This document shows positions 48,564 to 56,929 of a stretch of DNA of 64,000 nucleotides, one piece after another. A program made the position numbers and the translations under genes. The notes beneath the pieces are model-generated. The model made no database searches. It worked only from the letters and a program-made list of their open reading frames with translations, and was not told the DNA's origin. The DNA is from Mermis nigrescens. Taxonomy: Eukaryota > Nematoda > Enoplea > Mermithida > Mermithidae. The stretch lies in contig JAVLUZ010000142.1 in the NCBI GenBank assembly GCA_036768485.1, positions 13,797,814 to 13,861,813 on the forward strand, written 5' to 3'. Positions within the stretch are counted from its first letter, which is position 1, and every line of letters starts with the position of its first letter.

Positions 48564-48959
48564 CTCCGTATGATTTACTCTCCATTTCATCGATTATCAA
48601 TGCAGTGTATCATCAATGCAGTGTATTATATTACTTCGACTTACGGTTATAACGGTTAATTTTTTTGTTTGACAAATAAATGTTTCCATGTTGAATTGTG
48701 TATAGGGACCGATTTTTCTGGGGACGAATTGTGTGGGGGACGAATTGTTTGGGGACGAATTTTCTTGGGGACGAATTATTCCGGGGACGAATTGTTCGGG
48801 GACGAATTGTCGGGGACGAATTGTCGGGGACGAATTGTCGGGGACGAATTGTCGGGACGAATTGTTGGGGACGAATTTTCCTAAATCCGCTTCTGATGCA
48901 TAAATATTCTGGAGTCCATTTAAAACCTTGTTTTTGGGGTTTTCGATAAGCTCCATTCA

Positions 48960-49587
48960 CTTAGACAAGTAATAAAAATTTGAATTTTTAAAGTTTTGCA
49001 ATCAAAAAGTGTCGTTTTTTAATCGCACTAGAGCCAGGATTATAGGAAATACTCCACATATTCCGCAAAGCGCCGAATTTTTAAGGATTTCACGTCAGAC
49101 ATGCAATTTTCCAATTTTTTGCACATTATCTTCACCTTTCAATAATTTTTCGGCCACGAGGGGCTAGGCTGGCCGCCACCGCCCCTGAAAATATGGCCCT
49201 GTGTCTATACATATCAGCATTTTTACGTGACATCACCTGCTTCTCTTTATTTCGTTTCACTTATAGTCTGTTTCACATAAATTCGTGCATAAATTCTAAG
49301 AATTTTTGTCGACAGTAGGCCGAGGGTTACGATATTTATATATCAGATCAATGCTATAGTCGCAATCTGTCAGCTTATTGCTGTAGATAGCTTTAAAATT
49401 TATGACCGAAGTTGTGTGAAACCGACTATAGTTACTTTGTCAATTCGCTGTAAATAAAAATTTGTCTTGGTACCTAATTTTGCATCATTCCAAAAATCAT
49501 GCAGTGCAGCAGTAAATCGTCTGTGCTTAATTGTTTCATTATCTTAACCAGCAAGAGCATTCCTAAATGACATTACGCTACACAAAC
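48960..49587. other. Interior of the TGT...ACA element
   Basis: AT-rich DNA between the MULE and the right subterminal array. No transposase fragment or ORF was recognised. Confidence 0.4.
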
Positions 49588-49724
49588 ATAGGCCGGACAC
49601 TTTAAGACAGACCCGGACACTTTACGGCATCTTAAAGTGTCCGGCCGGACTACTTTACCGCGTGACACCGGCTTTCATCGTTAATTTAATCTTTCAACGC
49701 TAATTCTACGCCTTGCTAAACAAA

Positions 49725-51022
49725 ATGAATCATCTGCCGGCCGAAATCATAGCTCATATTCTTTCATTTGTTGTTCCTATCCAGCGAATTAATTGCAAGA
49801 GAGTTTGTTCTAAGTGGCAAAGTTTGATTCACTGCCTAAATTGGACCGTATGTTCGAATATTATGGTAGTTATTTTAGAACCCGACTTGATTACAGAACC
49901 GAGATACATGCTTTCCAGCGGTCCATACCCTCAGATGAACGCTTTACCTCACGAACAATTTCAAGTGATCGAGTTCACGCCGTTCGTCAACAGGACGACA
50001 AACAATCGGCGCTTTATGCGCCTTTTGAAGGAGCTTAATTCGACTATTTTTAAGATTGATGGTACTGTACCTACATTTTTTTGTTTTTACCTTTAATCTT
50101 TAACTTAGATAAAAACATTAGAAATGAAAATCAATTAGCTAAATAGAAAAGGTGCAACCGAATTCGTTAATCCGAATAAAAAATCTAAACAAAAAAATCA
50201 AATAGAATAATGAATTAAAAAATATTTCAAGTAAATATATAAAAGAATATATAAAAAATTTTTAGATTTTTTAATTTATATATGTGTACGCTACGATTGA
50301 TTCTTGATTGTATGTAAGGTTTTTTCTAGCTTTCAACGTACACGTCGATTTACCTACAATAATGCGCCGCTTTTTGGAGCTCCAAACGTCCGAAAAATTG
50401 ATTTGGCTTCGAAACTTTCGAATTTTTCAAGCCAACTTTCACGGTACGGACCAGTTCCAGATCAAGGATATGAACTTTCGCGGCAGTATGGCCCTTTTAG
50501 AAGAAACCGCACCGTTTTTCAATCCCGAACGCCTTACGATTCTCAGCCAGTGCACGAACGGCTACTACCCCGGTCTCTTGACCACACCTGGGCGTGGGGG
50601 GGGGTTTAGGGGGGTATGCACCCCCCAGAAACCAAAATACCCCCCAGAATTCAATTTTTGAAAATTTTTTTCGTTTTTTTCGCAATTTTTTGATGCCAAT
50701 GGATAGTGCTTGATGAGAAACGTCGAAAAATGGTATTTTTATCGCCATACCACCATTTTTAAGGCCATTTTTCGACCTTCAAAAAATCTTGCACCCCCCA
50801 GAATTTTCTTGCTGCCCACGTATGCTCTTGACCAATATTTTGCGCGCTATGCCGCGTTTGCGAGAAATTAATATTGATTTTGCGGATAATCATAATGTGG
50901 ATACGCGGCGAATAATTTTTCGCGAAATTGTTGAAAATTTTCAGAACTTACCGCTAAAATTGAACTTCTGCTCATATGATTTGGGTTTTAACCATTCTTC
51001 GAATTTTCGCAGTTTTTTTTAA
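49725..51022 (+). pseudogene. F-box protein gene interrupted by one MITE
   Basis: Exon 1 (49725-50061, ending G|GTACTG) opens with L-P-A-E-I-I-A-H-I-L-S-F and V-C-S-K-W-Q-S-L, the F-box signature that binds Skp1 in SCF ubiquitin ligases. Exon 2 starts at 50330 (TTCTAG acceptor); the phase-1 join restores an alanine codon. The rest is leucine-rich, with L-P-R-L-R-E-I-N-I-D-F near the end, as in F-box/LRR proteins. A hAT-like MITE with a TSD inside coding sequence splits exon 2. Ignoring the MITE and one TSD copy leaves a single open frame to the stop at 51020-51022, so the gene was probably working until that insertion. I prefer the second Met (M-N-H-L-P) as the start. Whether the F-box region is related to the broken gene to its left is unknown. 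Confidence 0.72.
50575..50833. mobile_element. hAT-like MITE inside F-box exon
   Basis: The element is about 50583-50824, CACACCTGGGCG ... CCCACGTATG, with CTCTTGAC(C) on both sides (50575-50583 and 50825-50833). A C following both TSD copies makes it look like 9 bp; other copies show it is 8. Confidence 0.92.
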
Positions 51023-52024
51023 ATCGTTGCTTAAAAATGTGCGTTATTATGAATTTGTTGCATTTAGTATTTTATTCAAATTTTGCTAGTATATAACATT
51101 ACTCATGTATTACTTAGCCTTATCGTTATAGCACATTATCTTTTCGTGTAAATTCATTATTTAGTTCCATTGTGTACGTGTATCATGCAAATCCAGGACA
51201 TGCGTTGCATAAATATTATTATAACGGCGTGTAGAGCATATCACTGAGATATTATTGCGTTTTTGGCGTCTTTTCAATCTATGTAAATTTTTATAAACTG
51301 CATCCGTACTCAAAATTGCTATATGACCAGCGCGCTTGTTTTTCATCATTCCCTACACATTACGTTATTGGCCGTTGGATGCGTTTTTTTGTTCGTGCGC
51401 TTTGTTCGTTCGTTGCGTTTTTGTTGATCAAGAGAACGTTCCATCCCCCATTTGCATAATACTTAATTTAATTAATACTGAATCCCTAGTTATTTAACGT
51501 GATATCTGGTACCTATTATCTCACAATGTGTTGTTCCTAAATGACCATATTTATATATAATGTTACAAATTTGCTGCGTATAGGTACTTTGATATTCAGT
51601 GGCACCAAGTACGCATATCGAAAAATCGATCGTTCGCATAGAATTGTATAATTTCACATTATCATAATTTAAAAAAAGAGAAAAAACAAAAAAACCAATG
51701 ACTCCCCTTTTCGGGGAATATTTAATTATATTTAAAAAATAGTTTTTGACTAGTCTTAAAATTTTATGCTTCTTAAATTGGATTTGCATTTTCCATATTC
51801 CTTTTAAATATTTCTATTCTTTAAATTATTCTTGTTGACTTATTATCCATATTTGAATAGTTATTTATTCTTCCATTTATTTCTAATGTTATGTTTTTAA
51901 AATATTTTGCTTTCTTCAAATTGAATTCGCTGTTATTGATAATATTATTCAGATATTAATTAATTATCTGTTTTTTCCATGTGGTATGACCTTAATGCAT
52001 TCCTTTTCAGGAGATCGCCTGCTC
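51023..52024. other. Intergenic AT-rich DNA
   Basis: No gene or element could be supported here. Confidence 0.4.
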
Positions 52025-52092
52025 GTTGAACGCTAGTACAATGCCACCAATCACTTCTAGTTATATGGTGGCCCTTGAAAGGGCCGTTGGGA
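52025..52092 (-). promoter_or_regulatory. Histone-type 3' stem-loop block, copy 2
   Basis: This block is identical over about 65 bp to 37059-37126. The minus-strand hairpin GGCCCTTTCAAGGGCC is at 52070-52085 and is followed by ACCA. It starts 60 nt after the stop codon of the two-exon gene at 52146-53097. A purine-biased stretch (TAGAAGTGATTGG) follows, roughly where histone genes have their downstream element. Confidence 0.6.
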
Positions 52093-52145
52093 TTAATACA
52101 ATAAAAAATAACGGCGTCCCAATCGCCGACTCGCCCATCGATCTG

Positions 52146-52427
52146 TCACTGCGGGCCTCGCCTCAGACCATGCTGCGGCGTCTCCGCTGTCGCATTCCGC
52201 CTGCGTTGCAAAGCGTTCCGGGCCACGCGAACCAACTCTGTCTCCGACTGGAAACTGCTGGCCAAATCGCCAAGGCAAATCACGTCGTTCGGATGTTCCG
52301 ACGCGTATTTGATGAAGTCCGCGAACAGAATAGCTCGTTCGTGGCGAACCATTTCGCCCAGATGGCGGAGCTCGTCGTCGTTGGCGCATTCGAGACCGGA
52401 CGAACGCGCCTTGTCGACCAGGGCATT
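52146..52427 (-). CDS. Two-exon gene, exon 2: histone-fold-like C-terminus
   Basis: Entered at TTTCAG|AAT in phase 0, with the stop at 52146-52148. The 93 residues form a pattern like a histone fold: a short helix (A-L-V-D-K-A-R-S-S-G-L), a long central helix (about 30 residues, D-E-L-R-H-L-G-E-M-V-R to F-I-K-Y-A), a loop and strand (P-N-D-V-I-C-L-G-D-L) where TAF and archaeal histones have V-x-x-x-D-V, then a last helix and a basic tail. The fold call is by eye and tentative. The plus-strand open frame over the same region is its shadow. Confidence 0.5.
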   Translation of the reverse strand, partial: NALVDKARSSGLECANDDELRHLGEMVRHERAILFADFIKYASEHPNDVICLGDLASSFQSETELVRVARNALQRRRNATAETPQHGLRRGPQ

Positions 52428-52743
52428 CTGAAATTAAGCAACGTTTTTGACGCTCGGGGCATCAAAAAAAGGTATAAATTCATATATTTTTTCTTTATCA
52501 TTTTTTACTTAAATTAAAAAATCTAGCTTTTTCTTTTATTCTAAAATTTGAAGGTTTAACTAATTTATTAATTAGAGAAAAAATGTTGGGCTTTTTCCCA
52601 AAAGTTTTCAGAAAAATGTGCACCCATATTGAATAATTTATTAATTAAAGAAAAAATTGGTTTTTTTCTAAATTTTCGGAAAAAAATGTTCACTTCTAAG
52701 GCCTCGTCACTGACGAGCCGATGATGGGGCGGGGGTTTCAAAC

Positions 52744-53097
52744 AGGCAGCGCGCCCGCTGAATTCGGGAATTCGGTCGGTTCGTCATGATGGTCCAAGTC
52801 GACCGACTCCAAATCCTTCTCATTGTTATACTTGCGCAGCTCGTCATCGTTGTACACGATGTAGCTGACAGGCGGCGGAGCTGACTGTGCCCTTTGTGCT
52901 CCTTCTGCGGCCGCTTCAAGCCCCAAATCGAGCAATTCTAACGACGCGGCGGACCTATTCTCTGGCCCCTCAATGGTCGCTGCTGGACCCATGCCGGACG
53001 GCTCTGCCGGTGCGGAAGCCGTGTTCCAGGGCAGGCCTAGCAAATCGTCGTGCGCATCCGTTATATCGACGTAGAGAATTTCGTCGAAATCGCTCAT
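52744..53097 (-). CDS. Two-exon gene, exon 1: acidic N-terminal domain
   Basis: 118 codons from the ATG at 53095-53097 to CCT|GTTTGA, phase 0. The segment is acidic and low in order: D-F-D-E, repeated D-D, A/P/G-rich middle, and D-L-D-H-H-D-E near the end. Joined to exon 2 across a 316-bp intron it gives 211 residues with no frame break, the only undamaged spliced gene in this part of the window. Upstream on the minus strand are a classical TATA box, an initiator-like TTAGTG, and a GTACCGCT hairpin. Confidence 0.6.
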
Positions 53098-53147
53098 CGT
53101 TAATTGATCGATCGAATATATACACTAACCTTACTAACTTCACGGCC

Positions 53148-53200
53148 CTTTTTATAGGAAAATTGTACCGCTGATCTTTTAAGCGGTACAGAGTTTTCAG
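53148..53200 (-). promoter_or_regulatory. TATA box and GTACCGCT hairpin of the two-exon gene
   Basis: CTATAAAAAG reads on the minus strand at 53148-53157, about 50-60 bp before the ATG. Just upstream is GAAAATTGTACCGCT...AGCGGTACAGAGTTTTC, an inverted pair of the same motif arrayed at 37625-37915 upstream of the ORF at 37176-37568. Confidence 0.6.
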
Positions 53201-53910
53201 CATGGCTGATATGGTGCCAGCATAATCTAAAAATAGCATCATTTTTTCCTGAGCTTGGTTTACCATGTTAGTTTTCTTGAGCATAATTTACCACGTAGGC
53301 GAGCAGGCGCCGTACATACGTATTAGCCGCCATAGCGCACTGTTCGCGATGTTTATACAATGTATATGTTTCGCTACCTTATGTCTATAAGTATAAGATC
53401 AGCGTATGCATCATAATGATAAAAAAATGAAGGGTTCCCTTTTTTAATTTGTATACTAACACGCGTTGTTGATTCGTGTGTATACTACGAATCCGAATTG
53501 GCATGTGACAGCTCCGTCAATTATGAAGTTAATACAACAAGAAAAGTCAGATCTTTAATTTTGCAACATTTATGTGACTTGCAAATTTCTGACTGGTCGA
53601 ATTTCAGTCGTTGTTTTCCGCGGCTTAACTGCATGAAATTCAGACCTTTTTGCGAAAATTGTTAGAAAGTCGATGAAAATTTCCCTAAAAGCGTCCGAGC
53701 AGATGGTCGTTGCTTACAAAAGGGTGAAAAATGTCAACATAAAGATGATTTTACTGCAATTTTGAATGAGCTATTAAGCTGCTTGGGCCTCTTAGTAAAT
53801 CTAACGATTTTATATGCGATAAAATTCTTAAAAAATGAAAGTCTCAATAAGAAGGATTTTCTTCGCGTTTTCAGCGAAGTTCATTGATTTTTTTATTGAA
53901 ATAAACTTCA
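53201..53910. other. Intergenic DNA
   Basis: No feature could be supported. Confidence 0.35.
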
Positions 53911-53911
53911 C

Positions 53912-54288
53912 TATCCGAGCATGCCTATTAATTTCAATGCGTTAACTGTTCTATAATAATTCGCATTCTCTTCTTCGATTTCTTTTGCGGTAGGCGGCGG
54001 TTCAACTGAGGGTTTTTTGAGTCGCTTGTTTATTTTAATTTCAATTTCGCCTTCCTACGATTCTCTATGAATTAGTCGAATGAAGCCGTCGGGGCAGAAA
54101 AATGCAAGCAATGTCGCTGCATTTACTTTTGGATGCAGCTTCTTGCACGTTTTGAATGAGTGGCGCGTAAAGCTGGCGCCTTTCAACCCGTCAAATTTTT
54201 CGGCTTCGACGAACAAGTATCCGTGAATAATTTTACTTTTTATATCGGCTGGATCGAACGAAGCGGTAAGACTAATCGAAGTTTCCAT
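53912..54288 (-). pseudogene. Unrecognised small protein, broken by an in-frame stop
   Basis: The minus-strand frame starts at the Met at 54288, runs 77 codons (F-D-P-A-D-I-K-S-K-I-I-H-G-Y, L-H-P-K-V-N-A-A-T) to a stop at 54055-54057, and appears to continue for about 45 more codons with similarly protein-like content (K-R-L-K-K-P-S-V-E-P-P-P, E-E-E-N-A-N). The small size, orientation and position just 3' of the TBP-like gene suggest one cluster. I do not recognise the family. Confidence 0.4.
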
Positions 54289-54312
54289 ATCGGCCTTAAA
54301 TTAATTAATTCA

Positions 54313-55266
54313 TTAATCAATTCTGCACGTATTTAAAATATTGCGCACTATGACTTCAGCACGAAAAACATCCGAACGCATTTTCGAACCGGTTATGAAA
54401 AATTTACCACTTGAAAATATAATAATTGTAACACGATTCAGTGAAAATTTGAGACCTGGAAACAATCCAGGCTCGTAAATACATTTAGGACGACATTTTT
54501 CGTAAAAGTTGGGCAAATTTACGCGATGAGAAACACTGTTCGATCCACACATGCACATAGGGGGTGAGGGGTATTACCCCCCTGAGGGTCAGCTAGACCG
54601 GTACTGTCCGGCGATTTTGAGCAAACATGTCTTCTTCTGCATCATTTTTGACATAAAAATCAGTAAAAATATCAAAATTTTTCCGGCGCTTCGCGCCAGA
54701 TTAGTACTTTTAAGTACTTTTTACTCAAAAAGCGCCCAAAATTGATAAATTTTTGCATTTTTTAGTGTTAAAAGTGATATAATGCAGTCAAAATGGACTA
54801 AAAATGCTTTTAAAATGTTTTATTAACACGAAAAAACGTTGTATAGGCTATTTTGACCATTTTGATCATTAAAACGGCAAAAAAATCGTGAACGTTAAAT
54901 TTACTGTCTTAGATTTTTGGCATTTCGCCCCCCCCCTGCCGACCCTGACCTTGTGCACCTATGGTTCCATCCAACATAATTATGCACAGAAAAGTCGCGA
55001 ATTTCAACTTCCGGATAAATTGACTTTAAAACACGAAGAATTTTGTCAAAAGTTTCACGAGCGTCCTGGTCCGTTTTTGTCCACGTGCATACTAGTTTTC
55101 CGGATTTGAACAGTAGAACAGTAGACTTGGGTTTCACAAATTTGAGGCTGAGACCGGGAAGTTTTCCGGGTCTATATTTCACTCGGTCGGCACATATAGA
55201 CGCTATTAGATTTGAATCAAGAGCGCAAGCACATTTCGTACTAGCTATAATATTGTAAATCTCCAT
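54313..55266 (-). pseudogene. TBP-like (TATA-binding protein fold) gene split by a MITE
   Basis: The minus-strand N-half (54972-55266, Met at 55264-55266) matches the first TBP repeat: N-I-I-A-S-T near the start, L-L-F-K-S-G-K-L-V-C-T and V-H-N-Y-V-G at the end. The C-half (54313-54545) matches the second: Y-E-P-G-L-F-P-G-L, I-I-I-F-S-S-G-K and T-G-S-K. Together they make about 170-180 residues, the length of a bare TBP core with no N-terminal extension. In TBP this saddle binds the TATA-box minor groove and nucleates pol II/III initiation. The sequence is far more diverged than any host TBP would be expected to be, so it is a TBP-related paralogue or came from an element or virus. A MITE lies exactly between the two repeats. 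TATAAATT lies about 30 bp upstream of the ATG. Confidence 0.78.
54538..54971. mobile_element. hAT-like MITE inside the TBP-like gene
   Basis: The element is 54546-54963 (418 bp), from CACACATGCACA to TGCACCTATG, with flanks GTTCGATC and GTTCCATC (7 of 8). It is longer than the common 265-bp type, with a central A/T-rich segment and a CGGCGCTTCGCGCC motif also found in the tandem repeat upstream of this gene. Confidence 0.8.
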
Positions 55267-55369
55267 AATGACAACTTTTTCACAAGACAGATCAATTTAT
55301 AGGAGCAGTCAAGCAAGTTTAGACTCGATTTAACCACGGTTTTTTTGTATTCGGCAAAGATTTTTCGCG

Positions 55370-56080
55370 ATGTACAAAGACTTTTGGGACCGTCTTTGTA
55401 CATGATCAAAGATTTTTGGGAGGACAAAATTGCAAAAAAGGTGGGAAATTCGAAAAAATTTCGGCGCTTCGCGCCGAAATGAGTAATTGTGTGTTCTATG
55501 TATCTTCATAATGGCAGAAATTGCATTTCAAAAGTAAAAAAGTCAAATTTTTCGGCGCTTCGCGCCGTTTTAAAACGATTCTTAGTGATTTTTGCCCTTA
55601 GAGACCCATAAATTAGCTAAAACACACTACGAAAAGTCGAAGAACTTTGTTTTTACCACACTAAAAACGCTGTTGTACCATATTATAGTACCCAAAAATT
55701 TTGTGTATACAAAATGTACAAAGATGTTTTGGAAGACCAAAACTGTAAAAAGGTGTAAAATTCCCAAAATTTTCGGCGCTTCGCGCCGAAATGAGTAATT
55801 GTTTGTCCTATATATCTTTTAAATGGCAGAATTTGCATTTAGAATGGAAAAATGTCGACATTTTTCGGCGCTTCGCGCCGTTTTCAGATAATTTTTAGTA
55901 ATTTTTGGCGTCAGAAACCCAGAACTTAGCTAAAATACACTACCAAAGGTCGAAAAGCCTGTTTTACCACACTAAAATCGCTACTTTACTATATTATAGT
56001 ACACCAAAATTTGCATGTACAAAATGTACAAAGACTTTTGGGGACCATCTTTGTACATGTACAAACGGACCTTGTACAAA
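55370..56080. repeat. 312-bp tandem repeat with paired CGGCGCTTCGCGCCG hairpins
   Basis: A little over two copies of a roughly 312-bp unit. Each unit carries two copies of the hairpin TTCGGCGCTTCGCGCCG (about 55460, 55550, 55773, 55863) and a GTACAAAGAC...GTCTTTGTAC-type palindrome. It sits immediately 5' of the TBP-like gene, between it and the AT-hook ORF. Confidence 0.75.
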
Positions 56081-56221
56081 AAAAACACTGGATTTAACCC
56101 AATGAGACATGATTTCATGTTCAAATTTGATTTAATAAATTTTTTCCGATTTTCCACGTGGTTCATACATATAAAAAACCTCGTCCGTTTCTAAATTTAA
56201 TTTTTTAGGTTCTTCAGACAT

Positions 56222-56545
56222 TTATTTAGTAGGCCGTCCACGCTGTTTACCTCCCCACCTATATCGAACTCAGAATAAGTCTCTTCTTTGGGGGTCTACC
56301 ACGTTTTTTACCAGTTTCAACAGGCACCACATGTACACTTTTAGGTTCACTTGCGGTTTTTTGTCTTTGTTCCTCTAAAACTGATTGCATCTGCATGGCT
56401 TCTTTGTTTGTGAGAGTGATTCGGAATATTTCAAGGATATAAAGTTTCTCGTTTGCGCGTACGTCTTTATCTTTTTTTGTTGTGATGTGGAATTCATAAA
56501 TCTTTCCAATCGATTTTTTAAAATTATAGAATTGTTTTAAAATTT
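56222..56545 (-). pseudogene. AT-hook protein fragment
   Basis: A minus-strand frame without an early Met gives Y-N-F-K-K-S-I-G-K-I-Y-E-F, I-F-R-I-T-L-T-N-K-E, then K-K-R-G-R-P-P-K-K-R, a canonical AT-hook, before a stop at 56259-56261. In a neighbouring frame just beyond lies G-G-K-Q-R-G-R-P-T-K and a stop (about 56222-56250), a second AT-hook, so one small indel separates them. AT-hooks bind the minor groove of AT-rich DNA. It is probably a 3' exon or a broken gene, on the same strand as the TBP-like gene. Confidence 0.5.
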
Positions 56546-56697
56546 TTTAGTTTTGTTAAAGTCTTGGAGTCAATCTTTCGAAATTTGGCGTAAATTTTTA
56601 TAATTTCACATTGAATTAGACATTTTGAAATTCAATGTTCAACATTTCATTAAAATTTTGGAGGCACGTTTTTAAATTTTGTTTGTAAAAATTTTAG

Positions 56698-56821
56698 ACT
56701 TATCGGGGTCATAATCGCGTGCTTGCTGATCGCTGGCACGCTTTACGACCTATTTCTTTATCAACCGATTTATGAAACGTTACCGGATTGTAAATACGAC
56801 TTAATCAACGGCGATAAGCGA
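56698..56821 (+). CDS. NRF-6-like acyltransferase, TM exon
   Basis: A TTTTAG acceptor and a CGA|GTAGGA donor. It encodes a transmembrane helix (L-I-G-V-I-I-A-C-L-L-I-A-G-T-L-Y-D) followed by a short loop. The G-T-x-Y-D at the end of the first membrane segment is typical of insect and nematode NRF-6 (nose-resistant-to-fluoxetine) proteins. No earlier exon with the cysteine-rich NRF domain was found to its left. Confidence 0.65.
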
Positions 56822-56929
56822 GTAGGACATGAGAGAGCAAAAATATTACTTAATTAGCTATATATATTTAATAGCAAAATAAGAAAGATAGTGAAAATAA
56901 ATAGTAATAATAATGATGATGATGATCAT

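Larger units (their letters stand above)
46176..48898 (+). mobile_element. MULE DNA transposon, 10-bp TSD
   Basis: The element is 46186-48888 (2703 bp), with ends GGATGCGGAAAATTCG and, inverted, GGATTTAGGAAAATTCG, and the perfect duplication GCTTCTGATG (46176-46185 and 48889-48898). The terminal inverted repeats are extended by arrays of a 14-bp unit (GGGGACGAATTGTC), left about 46195-46325 and right about 48710-48880. It encodes the transposase below. A 10-bp TSD is within the usual 8-11 bp for Mutator-like elements. Confidence 0.92.
45908..49671. mobile_element. TGT...ACA element with CCGG target duplication, containing a MULE
   Basis: The element is 45912-49667 (3756 bp; about 1.04 kb without the nested MULE). 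It starts TGTAGCGTCG and ends CGCGTGACA, with CCGG on both sides. Its subterminal regions are inverted arrays of AAAGTGTCCGG-type units (45930-46030 and 49588-49650). Ends of TGT and 4-bp CCGG-type duplications are what I recall for Ginger-class DNA transposons, but no integrase-like transposase remains, so the class is tentative. The host frame reads ...R-M-P before it and A-F-I after it. Confidence 0.75.

Noticed and set aside
37059..52092. The identical 65-bp blocks as long terminal repeats of a 15-kb element
   Set aside because: The matches end abruptly within about 65 bp, lack TG...CA ends and TSDs, and each lies the same distance from its own gene's stop codon.
52026..52517. Plus-strand 163-codon open frame
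   Set aside because: The minus strand has a spliced, phase-consistent gene with promoter and 3' hairpin over the same bases; the plus frame is its shadow and covers the shared non-coding block.
36899..56545. A single Maverick/Polinton or virus occupying 36.9-56.5 kb
   Set aside because: No terminal inverted repeats, integrase, ATPase, capsid or polymerase core was found, and strands and conditions of decay differ between parts.
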